64,000 bases of DNA, taken from assembly GCF_003634105.1 (NCBI RefSeq), contig NZ_RBIQ01000007.1:1488001-1552000 (forward strand), given 5' to 3'. The DNA is from Maribacter vaceletii. GTDB lineage: Bacteria > Bacteroidota > Bacteroidia > Flavobacteriales > Flavobacteriaceae. The notes beneath the pieces are model-generated. The model ran no database searches and was not told the origin of the DNA. It worked only from the letters and a program-made list of their open reading frames with translations. A program made the translations under genes and the position numbers. Shown one piece after another: positions 35,210 to 45,541 of the stretch (position 1 is the first letter of the stretch; every line of letters starts with the position of its first letter).

Positions 35210-36478
35210 ATGAATAAAAGTATTCTTGTTCTATTCCTATTTTTTATGGTAGCCATAGGTAACGCTCAAGAAGAGCAGCTTAGTATCTCTAAAGTAGAAA
35301 TAACAGGAGCAAAGAGAACCAAGGTTTCTTTTGTGATGAACTTAATAAAAGTAAAAGAAGGTGTAAGTTTAGATTCTACTCAATTAGTAGAAGACATTGC
35401 ACATTTAAAAAGATTAGCTTTTATAGCAAATGCAACTTTTGAGGTAACTAAAAGTATAGATAATACCTGTAAAGTAATTTATCATTTAGAAGAGAATATA
35501 ACTTTAATTCCGTTTGCAAATTTATTTAGTTCATCTAATGATAATTTTGCTTTCAGGCTTGGTTTGCAGGAGTTTAATTTATTTGGCCGTGGTGTTACTT
35601 TAGGTGGTTTTTATCAATATGATGTTTTTAATTCTTATGGTGTTAATATTAGAGCGCCATATTTGTTTAGTACTAAATTAGGTTTAGCATTTAGCTATAA
35701 AGACTTAACTACACAAGAACCTGTTTTTTTTGATGATACTACTGCAGATTATAAGTATAATAATAAAGGTGCAGAGCTTTTAGGATTATATCAAATAAAC
35801 TTTAAAAATAGAGTAGAGCTTGGTTTTAGTCTGTTTAGAGAAGATTATAATTATATTTCTGGAGCAACAAACGCTTCGGTGCCTCAAGAATTAAAGGTAA
35901 ATAAGCACTTATTTAAGTTTATTTATAATTATTCAGACATAAAATATCATTATCAATATTTATCTGGTTTTAGAAGTAATCTTAATTTTCAATACGTAGG
36001 TAGTCCAAATATAAATTTGCCAGAATTTTTAATAGGTTTTAATGATTTTGCTTTCTATAAAAGAATTAAAGAAAAAGGTAACTGGGCCAGTAGAGTTCGT
36101 TTAGGATTGGCAACCAATGTAAATACACCTTTTGCACCATTTACAGTAGATAATAACATAAATATAAGAGGAGTAGGTAATACTATAGATCGTGGTACCG
36201 CGGCAATAATTATTAACTCAGAGTATAGGCACACCCTAATAGATAAAGATTGGTTTGTTCTGCAAAGTAATATATTTGTAGATGGCGGTTCTTGGAGAAA
36301 TCCGGGAGGAGATTTCGGCGATTTTAGTGACGACCAAAACTTGCGTATTTACCCAGGAGTAGGATTGCGCTTTATGCATAAAAAAATATTTAATGCCATT
36401 TTTAGGATAGATTATGGCTACGGAATTACTAAAAATTCCTCTCACGGATTGGTTTTTGGTATTGGCCAATATTTTTAA
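35210..36478 (+). CDS. Small BamA-like outer-membrane protein (one POTRA plus barrel)
   Basis: The 422-residue product has a signal peptide (about 1-19), a single POTRA-like domain (about 22-95, ISKVEITGAKRTKVSFVMNLIKVKEG) and a surface-antigen-type barrel. Its last strands are NAIFRIDYGYGI and GLVFGIGQYF, with the terminal Phe expected for Bam-assembled barrels. It is about half the size of a true BamA, so it is probably an accessory Omp85 or patatin-like-lacking relative. Function is unknown. Confidence 0.72.
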   Translation: MNKSILVLFLFFMVAIGNAQEEQLSISKVEITGAKRTKVSFVMNLIKVKEGVSLDSTQLVEDIAHLKRLAFIANATFEVTKSIDNTCKVIYHLEENITLIPFANLFSSSNDNFAFRLGLQEFNLFGRGVTLGGFYQYDVFNSYGVNIRAPYLFSTKLGLAFSYKDLTTQEPVFFDDTTADYKYNNKGAELLGLYQINFKNRVELGFSLFREDYNYISGATNASVPQELKVNKHLFKFIYNYSDIKYHYQYLSGFRSNLNFQYVGSPNINLPEFLIGFNDFAFYKRIKEKGNWASRVRLGLATNVNTPFAPFTVDNNINIRGVGNTIDRGTAAIIINSEYRHTLIDKDWFVLQSNIFVDGGSWRNPGGDFGDFSDDQNLRIYPGVGLRFMHKKIFNAIFRIDYGYGITKNSSHGLVFGIGQYF

Positions 36479-36536
36479 TAGGAATAAAAATTTAATTACT
36501 TTTTTTAAAACCTATACTACATTTAAAAAAGTTATA

Positions 36537-36544
36537 TAATTTTG
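36537..36544 (+). promoter_or_regulatory. Possible -7 box upstream of the amidase gene
   Basis: TAATTTTG matches TAnnTTTG 47 bases before the amidase start, in the only sizeable gap (113 bp) of this plus-strand set. No TTG lies at the usual distance, so support is weak. Confidence 0.3.
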
Positions 36545-36591
36545 ATGTAGAACTTTAAAAAGTTAGGCATCATTTTTGAATCCTTTTTTAT

Positions 36592-37641
36592 ATGAAATTT
36601 ATCTCTCTCTTTTTTTTAAAAAACGTAATAACGTTTGTTCTTCTATGCTTCTCTTTTAGTGTTGTAGCTCAAAAAGATTCTTTGGAGACTGTTATTGCAG
36701 AAAAAGGAGAAGGTATATATGCCCTGTTACGAAAAAAAGGAGTTAACCCATATGAAACTTTTGATGCCTTTGTAGCGCTTAATATAGATAATATTAGAGA
36801 TAGTATTCATGTATACGAAGGGCGTACATATAAAATACCAAATGTAGAAGCAAAAGTAGCGTTAGAAGAAACAAAAAAAGCAATCCCTAATGTTCTACCA
36901 AAGACAGGAAAAGGATATGCTATTTTTGGAAAAAAGTATAGAAAAGTACCTATTAAAAGTAGCAAATTAAAAAATGCCGTTTTTTATTTAGTTGCAGGTC
37001 ATGGAGGGCCAGATCCAGGGGCTATGGCAACTTATGCAGGTAAGCCTATTGCAGAAGATGAATACGCTTATGATATAACTTTAAGATTGGCAAGAGAATT
37101 AATTTCGCATGGAGCACTTGTTTATATTATTATAAGAGATAATAATGACGGTATAAGAGATAAACGGATTCTAAAAATAGACCATGATGAGGTTGCGTAC
37201 CAAAATAAAGTTATTCCGCTAAACCAAGTTGCTAGATTAAAACAGCGTGTAGATATTGTAAATGAATTATACACAAAACATAAAGGACAATACCAACGTT
37301 TAATTGTTACACATGTAGATAGTAGAAGTAAGGGTCAAAATATAGATGTTTTCTTTTACCACCATGAAAAAAGTAAAAGTGGTAAAAATTTAGCAGAGAA
37401 TATTCATAAGACTTTCCAAAAAAAATATAAAAAGTACCAGCCAAATAGAACGTACTCAGGTACTTTTGAGCATAGAACAGAGTTATACATGGTAAGAAAA
37501 ACATGGCCGGCAATGACTTTTATAGAAATTGGTAATATTAGAAATAAGAAAGACCAAAAAAGAATTCTAGAACCAGATAATAGACAAGCACTTGCAAAAT
37601 GGATAAGTGAAGGAGCTATTTTAGATTTCCAAAAAAGATAA
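36592..37641 (+). CDS. N-acetylmuramoyl-L-alanine amidase (Amidase_3)
   Basis: The 349-residue product has a signal peptide (about 1-26) and a LysM-like module (about 30-85, GEGIYALLRKKGVNPYETFDAF). The Amidase_3 zinc domain contains FYLVAGHGGPDPGA (first His), the catalytic-region Glu in AEDEYAYDITLRLA, THVDSRSK and FIEIGNIRNKKD (terminal Glu). The second canonical His is not obvious in the usual SIHAN motif, where VTHVD stands instead. It should cut peptidoglycan stem peptides in the periplasm. Confidence 0.85.
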   Translation: MKFISLFFLKNVITFVLLCFSFSVVAQKDSLETVIAEKGEGIYALLRKKGVNPYETFDAFVALNIDNIRDSIHVYEGRTYKIPNVEAKVALEETKKAIPNVLPKTGKGYAIFGKKYRKVPIKSSKLKNAVFYLVAGHGGPDPGAMATYAGKPIAEDEYAYDITLRLARELISHGALVYIIIRDNNDGIRDKRILKIDHDEVAYQNKVIPLNQVARLKQRVDIVNELYTKHKGQYQRLIVTHVDSRSKGQNIDVFFYHHEKSKSGKNLAENIHKTFQKKYKKYQPNRTYSGTFEHRTELYMVRKTWPAMTFIEIGNIRNKKDQKRILEPDNRQALAKWISEGAILDFQKR

Positions 37642-37701
37642 TAAAAATTAAATTTTAAGAGGGTAAAATTACCTTTTTAATAAAGAATTAGTGTCTCTAA
37701 C

Positions 37702-37732
37702 AAAAATTAGTTAACTTAGTTAACTAATTTTT
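37702..37732. promoter_or_regulatory. MarR-type operator upstream of the propionyl-CoA operon
   Basis: AAAAATTAGTTAAC (37702-37715) and its exact complement GTTAACTAATTTTT (37719-37732) are separated by TTA. The core ATTAGTTAAC-N3-GTTAACTAAT recurs at 60549 and 60678. It precedes a -7-like TATTTTG near 37753, so a bound repressor would cover the -33 region. Confidence 0.75.
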
Positions 37733-37797
37733 AAGTACTTTTGCTATAGTTATATTTTGTATAAAAAGATAGAAGTAAAAAAATAAACCTAAAAAAT

Positions 37798-38277
37798 ATG
37801 GGCAACTATCGTATCACTATTGATAAAGAAGAAATTTTAATTGATAAACAAGCAGTAGAAAAAATAGATGTAAGTAGTATTAATGATACTCATTTTCATG
37901 TATTAAAAAATGCAAAAGCGTATAATGTAGAGTTAATTAATTCTAATTTTTTAGAAAAGGAAGTAACTATTGCTGTAAATGGGAATACACATGTTCTTAA
38001 AATAGAAGATAGTTATGATCAAATGGTTAAAGAGATGGGATTGTTTTCTAATGCTTCTCAAAAATTAAATAATGTAAAAGCTCCAATGCCTGGTCTTATT
38101 ATAGATATTCTGGTAGAAGAAGGACAAGAAATAGAAGAAGGAACTCCATTAATAGTATTATCTGCAATGAAAATGGAAAATATAATCTTATCGCAAGGAG
38201 AAGGTACTATAACATCTATTTCTGTTAAAAAAGAAGATGCAGTAGAAAAGGGTCAAATAATAATTGAGGTAGAATAA
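37798..38277 (+). CDS. Biotin carboxyl carrier protein of an acyl-CoA carboxylase
   Basis: The 159-residue product ends in a biotinyl domain (about 90-159) with VKAPMPGLIIDILVEEGQ and the attachment site SAMKME, whose target lysine is K125. It is followed within 8-30 bp by the biotin carboxylase and carboxyltransferase genes and then methylmalonyl-CoA mutase, so it serves a propionyl-CoA carboxylase. A palindromic operator lies upstream. Confidence 0.92.
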   Translation: MGNYRITIDKEEILIDKQAVEKIDVSSINDTHFHVLKNAKAYNVELINSNFLEKEVTIAVNGNTHVLKIEDSYDQMVKEMGLFSNASQKLNNVKAPMPGLIIDILVEEGQEIEEGTPLIVLSAMKMENIILSQGEGTITSISVKKEDAVEKGQIIIEVE

Positions 38278-38285
38278 TATATAGC

Positions 38286-39758
38286 ATGAAGAAAATAGTA
38301 ATAGCCAACCGAGGAGAAATAGCATTGCGTATCATGAAAACTGCCCAAAAAATGGGTATTAAAACTGTTGCAGTATATTCAGATGTAGACCGTAATTCGC
38401 CTCATGTAAAATTTGCAGATGAAGCAGTTCTTTTAGGAGCAGCACCATCATCAGAGTCTTACTTAGTAATGGAGAAAATTATTGATGCAGCAAAAACAAC
38501 AGGAGCGCAAGGAATTCACCCAGGATATGGATTTTTAAGTGAAAATGCTGTTTTTGCGCAAATGGTAAAAGATAACGGACTAATCTTTATTGGCCCCAAA
38601 CCTCATGCTATAAAAGTTATGGGTAATAAATTGGCAGCAAAAGAAGCGGTAAAAGATTATAATATTCCAATGGTTCCAGGCATAGAAGAGGCCATTACAG
38701 ATATAGACTTAGCTAAGAAAATAGCAAAACAAATAGGCTTTCCTATACTAATAAAAGCATCTGCTGGTGGTGGTGGTAAAGGAATGCGTGTTGTAGAAAC
38801 ATTAGAAGAACTTCCAGAACAAATGGAAAGAGCCATTAGTGAAGCCATTGCTGCTTTTGGTGACGGAGCTGTTTTTATAGAAAAATATGTAACCTCACCA
38901 AGACATATAGAAATACAAGTACTAGCAGATAATCATGGGAATGTTGTGCATTTATTTGAAAGAGAATGTAGCGTACAACGTAGACACCAAAAAGTGGTAG
39001 AAGAAGCACCATCTATTGTATTAACTCCAGAGATTAGAAAACAAATGGGAGAGGCGGCTATAAAAGTGGCAAAAGCTTGTGACTATGTTGGGGCAGGTAC
39101 GGTAGAATTTCTTTTAGATGGTGATAAGAATTTTTATTTCTTAGAAATGAATACTAGGCTGCAAGTAGAACACCCTGTAACAGAGTTAATTTCAGGACTA
39201 GATTTGGTAGAACAACAAATTAAAGTAGCCCGTAATCAAGAGTTAGAATTTACCCAAGAAGACCTTAGTATAAACGGTCATGCCTTAGAGATTAGAGTCT
39301 ATGCAGAAGACCCGTTAGATAATTTTATGCCAAGTATAGGAACATTAGAAACATATATAAGGCCAACAGGAGAAGGCGTTCGTGTAGATGATGGTTTTGA
39401 ACAAGGTATGCCAGTTCCTATTTACTATGATCCAATGTTATCTAAGCTTATTACTTATGGCAAAAATAGAGATGAGGCAATACAGTTAATGATAAAAGCA
39501 ATAGAAGGGTATAAGATAGAAGGGGTTTCTACCACCTTACCTTTTGGAAAATTTGTTTGCGAACATGAGGCTTTTCAATCTGGTAATTTTGATACACATT
39601 TTGTAAAAAAATATTATAATCCAGAAAGTTTAGAAAAAGAATTTTCTGAAGAGAGAGAAGTAGCTGCCGAAGTTGGTTTGTGGTTATATCTAGAAAATCA
39701 GAAAAAGATTAAAACGAGCAAAGTACTAGCATCTAACTGGAAAAAAAATAGAATCTAG
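38286..39758 (+). CDS. Biotin carboxylase subunit of propionyl-CoA carboxylase
   Basis: The 490-residue ATP-grasp protein carboxylates biotin on the carrier protein. It shows [29 protein letters not shown], the glycine-rich [13 protein letters not shown] loop, and [33 protein letters not shown] and EIRVYAEDP complete the active site. It is slightly longer than AccC (about 449 residues) because of a C-terminal extension. It functions with the carrier gene upstream and the carboxyltransferase downstream. Confidence 0.92.
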   Translation: MKKIVIANRGEIALRIMKTAQKMGIKTVAVYSDVDRNSPHVKFADEAVLLGAAPSSESYLVMEKIIDAAKTTGAQGIHPGYGFLSENAVFAQMVKDNGLIFIGPKPHAIKVMGNKLAAKEAVKDYNIPMVPGIEEAITDIDLAKKIAKQIGFPILIKASAGGGGKGMRVVETLEELPEQMERAISEAIAAFGDGAVFIEKYVTSPRHIEIQVLADNHGNVVHLFERECSVQRRHQKVVEEAPSIVLTPEIRKQMGEAAIKVAKACDYVGAGTVEFLLDGDKNFYFLEMNTRLQVEHPVTELISGLDLVEQQIKVARNQELEFTQEDLSINGHALEIRVYAEDPLDNFMPSIGTLETYIRPTGEGVRVDDGFEQGMPVPIYYDPMLSKLITYGKNRDEAIQLMIKAIEGYKIEGVSTTLPFGKFVCEHEAFQSGNFDTHFVKKYYNPESLEKEFSEEREVAAEVGLWLYLENQKKIKTSKVLASNWKKNRI

Positions 39759-39787
39759 TTTTTCTAAAGAAAGGTAAAAAGCATACA

Positions 39788-41329
39788 ATGAAAGACAATC
39801 AAACAATATTACAAGATAAGTTAAAAGCCTCTAAATTAGGTGGAGGTCAAGAGCGTATAAAAAAACAACATGCAAAAGGGAAACTAACAGCGCATGAGCG
39901 AATACATTTTTTATTAGACGAGGGTTCTTTTGAAGAAATGGGAGCTTTAGTAACACACCGTACTAAGGATTTTGGTATGGATAAGCAGGTTTTTTATGGA
40001 GATGGTGTAGTCACTGGATACGGTACAATTAATGATAGGCAGGTATATGTTTTTGCACAAGATTTTACTGTTTTTGGAGGGGCTTTATCCGAAACGCATG
40101 CAGAAAAAATATGCAAAGTAATGGATATGGCTATGAAAATAGGTGTGCCATTAATTGGATTAAATGATAGTGGCGGGGCACGTATTCAAGAAGGCGTTAG
40201 ATCTTTGGGAGGGTATGCCGATATTTTTCATAAAAACGTAATGGCTTCTGGGGTAATTCCTCAAATTTCAGCTATTATGGGACCATGTGCAGGTGGCGCA
40301 GTTTACTCCCCTGCAATGACCGATTTTACGTTAATGGTAGAAAACTCTAGTTATATGTTTGTTACAGGCCCTAATGTAGTAAAAACAGTAACTAATGAAG
40401 AAGTAACATCAGAAGAATTAGGAGGAGCAAGTACACATGCTACTAAATCTGGAGTTACCCATTTAACTGCAGCTAATGATATTGCATGTATAAACCAAAT
40501 AAAGCAATTGGTGAGTTATATGCCCCAAAATTGTGAAGATACCCCAGCACAATTACCTTATGAGTTAGGAGAAGAAGTAAGAGATGTTTTAGAAGAAATA
40601 GTACCAGAAAATGCAAATCAGCCTTATGATATGCGCCATGTAATTAACGGTATTATTGATGAAGAGTCATTCTTTGAAATTCATAAAGATTATGCAGAAA
40701 ATATAGTTGTGGGTTTTGCTAGAATTGCAGGAAAAAGTATAGGAATAGTAGCAAATCAGCCAATAAGTTTAGCAGGGGTGTTAGACGTTGAGGCTTCAAA
40801 AAAAGCTGCAAGATTTACGCGTTTTTGCGATTGTTTTAATATTCCTTTATTGGTCTTAGTAGATGTTCCAGGGTTTTTACCCGGAACAGATCAAGAGTGG
40901 AATGGGATTATTACTAATGGGGCAAAATTATTATATGCTTTAAGTGAAGCTACTGTACCAAAAATCACTGTAATTACTCGTAAAGCATATGGCGGAGCCT
41001 ATGATGTAATGAATTCTAAACACATAGGTGCCGATATGAATTATGCTTGGCCAGGAGCAGAAATTGCTGTGATGGGAGCAAAAGGAGCTAGTGAAATTAT
41101 TTTTAGAAAAGAGATAGCTTCTGCAGAAGATCCAGAAGCAAAGCTTATAGAAAAAGAAAAGGAGTATGCAGATAAATTTGCAAATCCGTATAGTGCAGCA
41201 GAAAGAGGTTTTATAGATGAGGTTATTTTGCCTAAAGATACACGTAGAAAACTTATTAAAGCTTTTGCAATGTTAGAAAATAAAAGCGTTAAATTGCCTA
41301 AGAAGAAACATGGAAATATTCCTTTATAA
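39788..41329 (+). CDS. Propionyl-CoA (acyl-CoA) carboxylase carboxyltransferase subunit
   Basis: The 513-residue protein transfers CO2 from biotin to an acyl-CoA. Both crotonase-type halves are present: [21 protein letters not shown] with [15 protein letters not shown], and [21 protein letters not shown] with [36 protein letters not shown]. These closely match PccB-type subunits. The mutase genes that follow support propionyl-CoA as substrate. Confidence 0.93.
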   Translation: MKDNQTILQDKLKASKLGGGQERIKKQHAKGKLTAHERIHFLLDEGSFEEMGALVTHRTKDFGMDKQVFYGDGVVTGYGTINDRQVYVFAQDFTVFGGALSETHAEKICKVMDMAMKIGVPLIGLNDSGGARIQEGVRSLGGYADIFHKNVMASGVIPQISAIMGPCAGGAVYSPAMTDFTLMVENSSYMFVTGPNVVKTVTNEEVTSEELGGASTHATKSGVTHLTAANDIACINQIKQLVSYMPQNCEDTPAQLPYELGEEVRDVLEEIVPENANQPYDMRHVINGIIDEESFFEIHKDYAENIVVGFARIAGKSIGIVANQPISLAGVLDVEASKKAARFTRFCDCFNIPLLVLVDVPGFLPGTDQEWNGIITNGAKLLYALSEATVPKITVITRKAYGGAYDVMNSKHIGADMNYAWPGAEIAVMGAKGASEIIFRKEIASAEDPEAKLIEKEKEYADKFANPYSAAERGFIDEVILPKDTRRKLIKAFAMLENKSVKLPKKKHGNIPL

Positions 41330-41377
41330 GTATATAACTTAGAGGAGAGTTCCCTGCATTTTTAAATAATAAAATTT

Positions 41378-41405
41378 GAGGCAGACCTCGGAGCATTTAA
41401 ATCTC
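41378..41405. other. Small hairpins in the pccB-mutA spacer
   Basis: GAGGCAGACCTC (41378-41389) forms a 4-bp stem with a CAGA loop. GAGCATTTAAATCTC (41391-41405) and CTCGATTATTGAG just after it can also fold. The spacer (99 bp to the ATG) is the longest inside this operon and is locally richer in G and C. The role is unknown; it could be an mRNA processing or stability element. Confidence 0.35.
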
Positions 41406-41428
41406 GATTATTGAGTAAAAAGAATAGA

Positions 41429-42805
41429 ATGAATACAAAAACGATGTTTAAAGAATTTTCGGAAACATCTTCTAAAGAATGGACTTCTATTATTGAGGGA
41501 AATTTAAAAGGAGCTAGCTTTGAAGAAACTTTGGTATGGAAATCTGCAGAAGGGATACAAGTAGCTCCTTTTTACCATAAAGATTTAATAGGTGCAGAAA
41601 CACGAACACCACTACAAACTGAAACTTGGAAAATAGGTCAGTTAATCTCTGTTATAGATGCAGTTAGCGCAAATAAACAAGCTATAAATTTTTTAAATAG
41701 TGGCGCAGAAAATTTGAGTTTTTATATTACATCCGAAGAAATAAATATAAGTATATTACTTTACGAAATCGATTTAGATAAAACTTCAATTTACTTTAAT
41801 CTTCCTTTTTTATCCTCAAATTATATTAAAGACATCATAAATTTTGTGGGAACATCTATAAATAATGTGTTTTTTAATATTTCGGTATTAAGTAATCTTG
41901 CTAAGACAGGAAACTGGTATACATCTAAAGAAACCGATTTTAAAATTTTAGATGAAATTGTAGATTTAGGAGTGTCAAATGTTTTAATGGTTAATGCAGC
42001 GCCTTACCAAAATGCAGGAGCAAATATGGTAGAGCAGTTAGCAATTTCAATAGCGCATGCAAATGAATATTTATCTTTTTTTGACACAAGAGAAAGCCTA
42101 GAGAAAATAAAAACAGTTACTATAAAAGTTGCTATTGGCACCAATTATTTTTTTGAAATAGCAAAACTTAGAGCACTTCGTATTTTATGGAATGTTTTGC
42201 AAGAGGGTTATAATACAACAATGCAATTACATATTATAACAGAGCCTACGAAACGAAATAAAACATTATATGACTATAATGTAAATATGCTTAGAACTAC
42301 AACAGAGGCAATGTCTGCAGTATTAGGAGGGGCAAATACAGTATTTAATATGCCTTATGATGCTATTTTTCATAATAGTAATGATTTTGGAGATAGAATA
42401 GCCTTAAATCAACTTTTGTTATTAAAAGAGGAAAGCTCTTTAGATAAAGTAAATAACCCTGCAGATGGTTCTTATTACATAGAAAATATTACAAATCAGT
42501 TAGCAGAAAAAGCATTAGAGTTATTTAAAGAAATAGAAAAAGGTGGCGGCTTTTTAGAATCCTTGCAAAAAGGAGAACTTCAGAAGTTAATAAGCAATAG
42601 TTCATTAAAGGAACAAGAAAAATTTAATACAAATGAAGAGGTTTTAGTTGGCACTAACAAGTACAGAAATCTTATGGATAAAATGAAACAAAATTTAGAT
42701 TTTGAACCATTCGCATCAGATATTTTAAAAAATACCGAGGTAGAACCTATTGTAGAGAGAAGGTTAGCAGAAAAACTAGAACAAGAAATATTAAAAGATG
42801 AGTAG
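41429..42805 (+). CDS. mutA: Methylmalonyl-CoA mutase small subunit, short form
   Basis: This is the non-catalytic partner of the mutase. The ATG at 41429 gives 458 residues; an in-frame TTG at 41411 would add six. The TIM-barrel half is recognisable ([75 protein letters not shown]). The C-terminal cobalamin-type domain found in longer small subunits (about 620 residues) is missing. It overlaps the large-subunit gene by 8 bp. Confidence 0.88.
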   Translation: MNTKTMFKEFSETSSKEWTSIIEGNLKGASFEETLVWKSAEGIQVAPFYHKDLIGAETRTPLQTETWKIGQLISVIDAVSANKQAINFLNSGAENLSFYITSEEINISILLYEIDLDKTSIYFNLPFLSSNYIKDIINFVGTSINNVFFNISVLSNLAKTGNWYTSKETDFKILDEIVDLGVSNVLMVNAAPYQNAGANMVEQLAISIAHANEYLSFFDTRESLEKIKTVTIKVAIGTNYFFEIAKLRALRILWNVLQEGYNTTMQLHIITEPTKRNKTLYDYNVNMLRTTTEAMSAVLGGANTVFNMPYDAIFHNSNDFGDRIALNQLLLLKEESSLDKVNNPADGSYYIENITNQLAEKALELFKEIEKGGGFLESLQKGELQKLISNSSLKEQEKFNTNEEVLVGTNKYRNLMDKMKQNLDFEPFASDILKNTEVEPIVERRLAEKLEQEILKDE

Positions 42806-44963
42806 AAAAGATTTTCAACATATAACCTTAAAGGCAAAATCTAAAAAATCAACTTCTATAACGGAGAAAGAAAAACATACTACTGCAGAAGGTATTGCAA
42901 TTAAAAAGCACTATGAAGAAGATGCAATTAAAGGGGTTCCGCATTTAAACTTTGTTGCAGGAACAGCCCCTTTTCTTAGAGGTCCTTATGCAACAATGTA
43001 TGTACAACGTCCTTGGACAATAAGACAATATGCAGGTTTTTCTACTGCAGAAGAAAGTAATGCCTTTTATAAAAGAAATTTAAAAGGAGGTCAAAAGGGA
43101 TTATCTGTGGCCTTTGATCTACCAACACATAGAGGATATGATAGCGACCATGAAAGGGTTGTTGGTGATGTAGGTAAAGCAGGTGTAGCAATAGATTCTG
43201 TCGAGGACATGAAAATTTTGTTTGACAGTATTCCGTTAGATAAAATGTCTGTTTCTATGACAATGAACGGCGCTGTATTACCAATTATGGCGTTTTATAT
43301 TGTAGCGGCGGAAGAACAAGGGGTAGATGCTAAATTGCTTTCTGGAACAATTCAGAATGATATTTTAAAGGAATTTATGGTGCGTAATACCTATATATAT
43401 CCGCCAAAACCATCTATGCAAATTATTTCCGATATTTTTGAATATACCAGTAATAATATGCCCAAGTTTAATAGTATTAGTATATCTGGTTATCATATGC
43501 ACGAAGCGGGAGCTACCGCAGACATAGAGTTGGCGTATACTTTAGCAGATGGTTTAGAATATATTAAAACAGGGCTTGCTGCAGGAATGAAAATAGATGA
43601 CTTTGCGCCAAGACTTTCTTTCTTTTGGGGTATAGGAATGAACCATTTTATGGAGATTGCTAAAATGCGTGCAGGTCGTATGTTATGGGCAAAATTGGTA
43701 AATCAATTTAATCCAACAAATAAAAAATCATTAGCATTACGTACACATTGCCAAACTAGTGGATGGAGCCTTACAGAGCAAGACCCATTTAATAATGTGG
43801 CAAGAACAACTATAGAAGCTGCGGCAGCTGTTTTTGGAGGCACACAAAGTTTACATACAAATGCATTAGACGAGGCAATTGCACTCCCTACAGACTTCTC
43901 GGCACGAATAGCAAGAGAAACGCAAATATATTTACAAGAAGAAACTAAAATAACGAAGACAGTAGATCCATGGGCTGGTAGTTACTATGTAGAAAGTTTA
44001 ACCAATGACCTTGTTGCAAAAGCGTGGGAATTGTTAGAAGAAGTAGAAGGCCTTGGAGGAATGACAAAAGCTATTGAAGCTGGTATTCCTAAAATGAGAA
44101 TAGAAGAATCTGCTGCAAGAAAACAGGCGCGTATAGATAGTGGACAAGATATTATTGTTGGGGTAAATAAATATATATTAGAAGAGGACGATGAACTTCA
44201 AATATTAGAGGTAGATAACGCTGAGGTACGCCGTAAGCAATTAGAACGATTAGCTGCCTTGAGGAGTAATAGGAATTCTGCAAAAGTAAAAGAGGCTTTA
44301 GATAAGCTTACACAAGCGGCAGACTATAAAATGAATTCCCCTTCTAAGATTACAAATAAAGATGAATTTAATTTATTAGCTTTAGCTGTAAATGCAGCAA
44401 GAGAAAGAGCTACATTAGGAGAAATAAGTGATGCCTTAGAAAAAGTTTTTGGGCGCCATAAAGCAATAATAAAAGCAATATCTGGAGTGTATTCTAAAGA
44501 AATTAAAAACGATGATGGTTTTGAAAAAGCCAAAAAAATGACCGATGCTTTTGCAGAGCAAGACGGACGTAGACCAAGAATTATGATTGCCAAAATGGGG
44601 CAAGATGGTCATGACCGTGGAGCAAAAGTTATTGCAACAGGTTATGCAGATATTGGGTTTGATGTAGATATAGGACCTCTTTTTCAGACTCCAGAAGAAG
44701 TAGCAAGACAAGCGGTAGAGAATGACGTTCATATTTTAGGAGTATCTTCCTTGGCTGCAGGTCACAAAACACTAGTTCCTACAGTTATTGAGGAATTAAA
44801 AAAATATGGTAGAGAAGATATTATGGTAATAGTTGGGGGAGTTATACCTAAGCAAGACTATCCTTTTTTACTAGATGCAGGAGCTGTAGCCGTTTTTGGG
44901 CCAGGCACAAAAATAAGTGCCGCTGCAATACAGATATTAGAAATTTTATTAGATAAAGATTAA
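42798..44963 (+). CDS. scpA: Methylmalonyl-CoA mutase large (catalytic) subunit
   Basis: The 721-residue enzyme turns methylmalonyl-CoA into succinyl-CoA with adenosylcobalamin. The TIM-barrel domain (about 50-560) has [34 protein letters not shown] and [19 protein letters not shown]. The C-terminal B12 domain has the cobalt-ligating His in [13 protein letters not shown] and [10 protein letters not shown]. With the carboxylase genes it completes propionyl-CoA to succinyl-CoA, apart from an epimerase, which is not in this window. It converges on the MarR gene with 8 bp between. Confidence 0.95.
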   Translation: MSRKDFQHITLKAKSKKSTSITEKEKHTTAEGIAIKKHYEEDAIKGVPHLNFVAGTAPFLRGPYATMYVQRPWTIRQYAGFSTAEESNAFYKRNLKGGQKGLSVAFDLPTHRGYDSDHERVVGDVGKAGVAIDSVEDMKILFDSIPLDKMSVSMTMNGAVLPIMAFYIVAAEEQGVDAKLLSGTIQNDILKEFMVRNTYIYPPKPSMQIISDIFEYTSNNMPKFNSISISGYHMHEAGATADIELAYTLADGLEYIKTGLAAGMKIDDFAPRLSFFWGIGMNHFMEIAKMRAGRMLWAKLVNQFNPTNKKSLALRTHCQTSGWSLTEQDPFNNVARTTIEAAAAVFGGTQSLHTNALDEAIALPTDFSARIARETQIYLQEETKITKTVDPWAGSYYVESLTNDLVAKAWELLEEVEGLGGMTKAIEAGIPKMRIEESAARKQARIDSGQDIIVGVNKYILEEDDELQILEVDNAEVRRKQLERLAALRSNRNSAKVKEALDKLTQAADYKMNSPSKITNKDEFNLLALAVNAARERATLGEISDALEKVFGRHKAIIKAISGVYSKEIKNDDGFEKAKKMTDAFAEQDGRRPRIMIAKMGQDGHDRGAKVIATGYADIGFDVDIGPLFQTPEEVARQAVENDVHILGVSSLAAGHKTLVPTVIEELKKYGREDIMVIVGGVIPKQDYPFLLDAGAVAVFGPGTKISAAAIQILEILLDKD

Positions 44964-44971
44964 GTTTGTTT

Positions 44972-45490
44972 TTAGGCTTTCTCTGCATCAATAAGTTTGT
45001 GAAAAGATTTAATCTTTTCATCCTCATTAACTAATTTAGTAGTGCATTGTTCTAAAAACCTAAGAAATGAGTCTTTTTCTTCAGAAGAGAATCCTTCGGT
45101 AAGGAAATGAATAACACCTAGTCTAGAGGGTTGTGTTTTATCTATTAAAGCAATTCCTTTTTTAGTTAATCTAAGACGTTTTTTTCTACGGTCTTCGTTA
45201 TCTTCAAACTGTTTTATCAATTTCTTATCTAAAAGTACATTGATAAGGTTAGTTATATTTGCTCTAGAAACGTTTAAAGACTCTGCTAGTTCACTAGCCA
45301 TAAGGTCTTTAACGTGTTTTTCTCTTTTAAAAAAAGGAAGGTTCGGATTTCCTGAAAGGTGTAATAAGATAAGCCATTGTTGTGTGGTAAGACCAACTTT
45401 TAAATAGACATCATCCCCTATTTTTTTGAGCTGATTTGCTAAGTCAAAAATACTTAATACTATTGATTCTTCTATACTTTTATTAATCAT
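44972..45490 (-). CDS. MarR-family regulator, candidate repressor of the local regulon
   Basis: The 172-residue protein has a MarR winged helix: TTQQWLILLHLSG, DLMASELAESLNVSRANITNLINVLLDKKLIKQFEDNEDRRKKRLRL with the acidic-basic wing DRRKKR, then C-terminal dimerisation helices. It sits between the propionyl-CoA operon and the nitrilase-like gene, both of which have ATAGTTAAC/ATTAGTTAAC palindromes upstream. MarR proteins bind palindromes of about this size and are usually released by a pathway ligand. No copy of the site was seen before its own start. Confidence 0.88.
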   Translation of the reverse strand: MINKSIEESIVLSIFDLANQLKKIGDDVYLKVGLTTQQWLILLHLSGNPNLPFFKREKHVKDLMASELAESLNVSRANITNLINVLLDKKLIKQFEDNEDRRKKRLRLTKKGIALIDKTQPSRLGVIHFLTEGFSSEEKDSFLRFLEQCTTKLVNEDEKIKSFHKLIDAEKA

Positions 45491-45541
45491 GGCGCGTTTA
45501 GTTTTTAGTAAAAATGGCGAGCAAATATATAATTTATATAC

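Noticed and set aside
41330-41428. Cobalamin riboswitch before the B12-dependent mutase
   Set aside because: No B12-box-like sequence is recognisable, the gap is too short for the usual fold, and it lies inside an operon.
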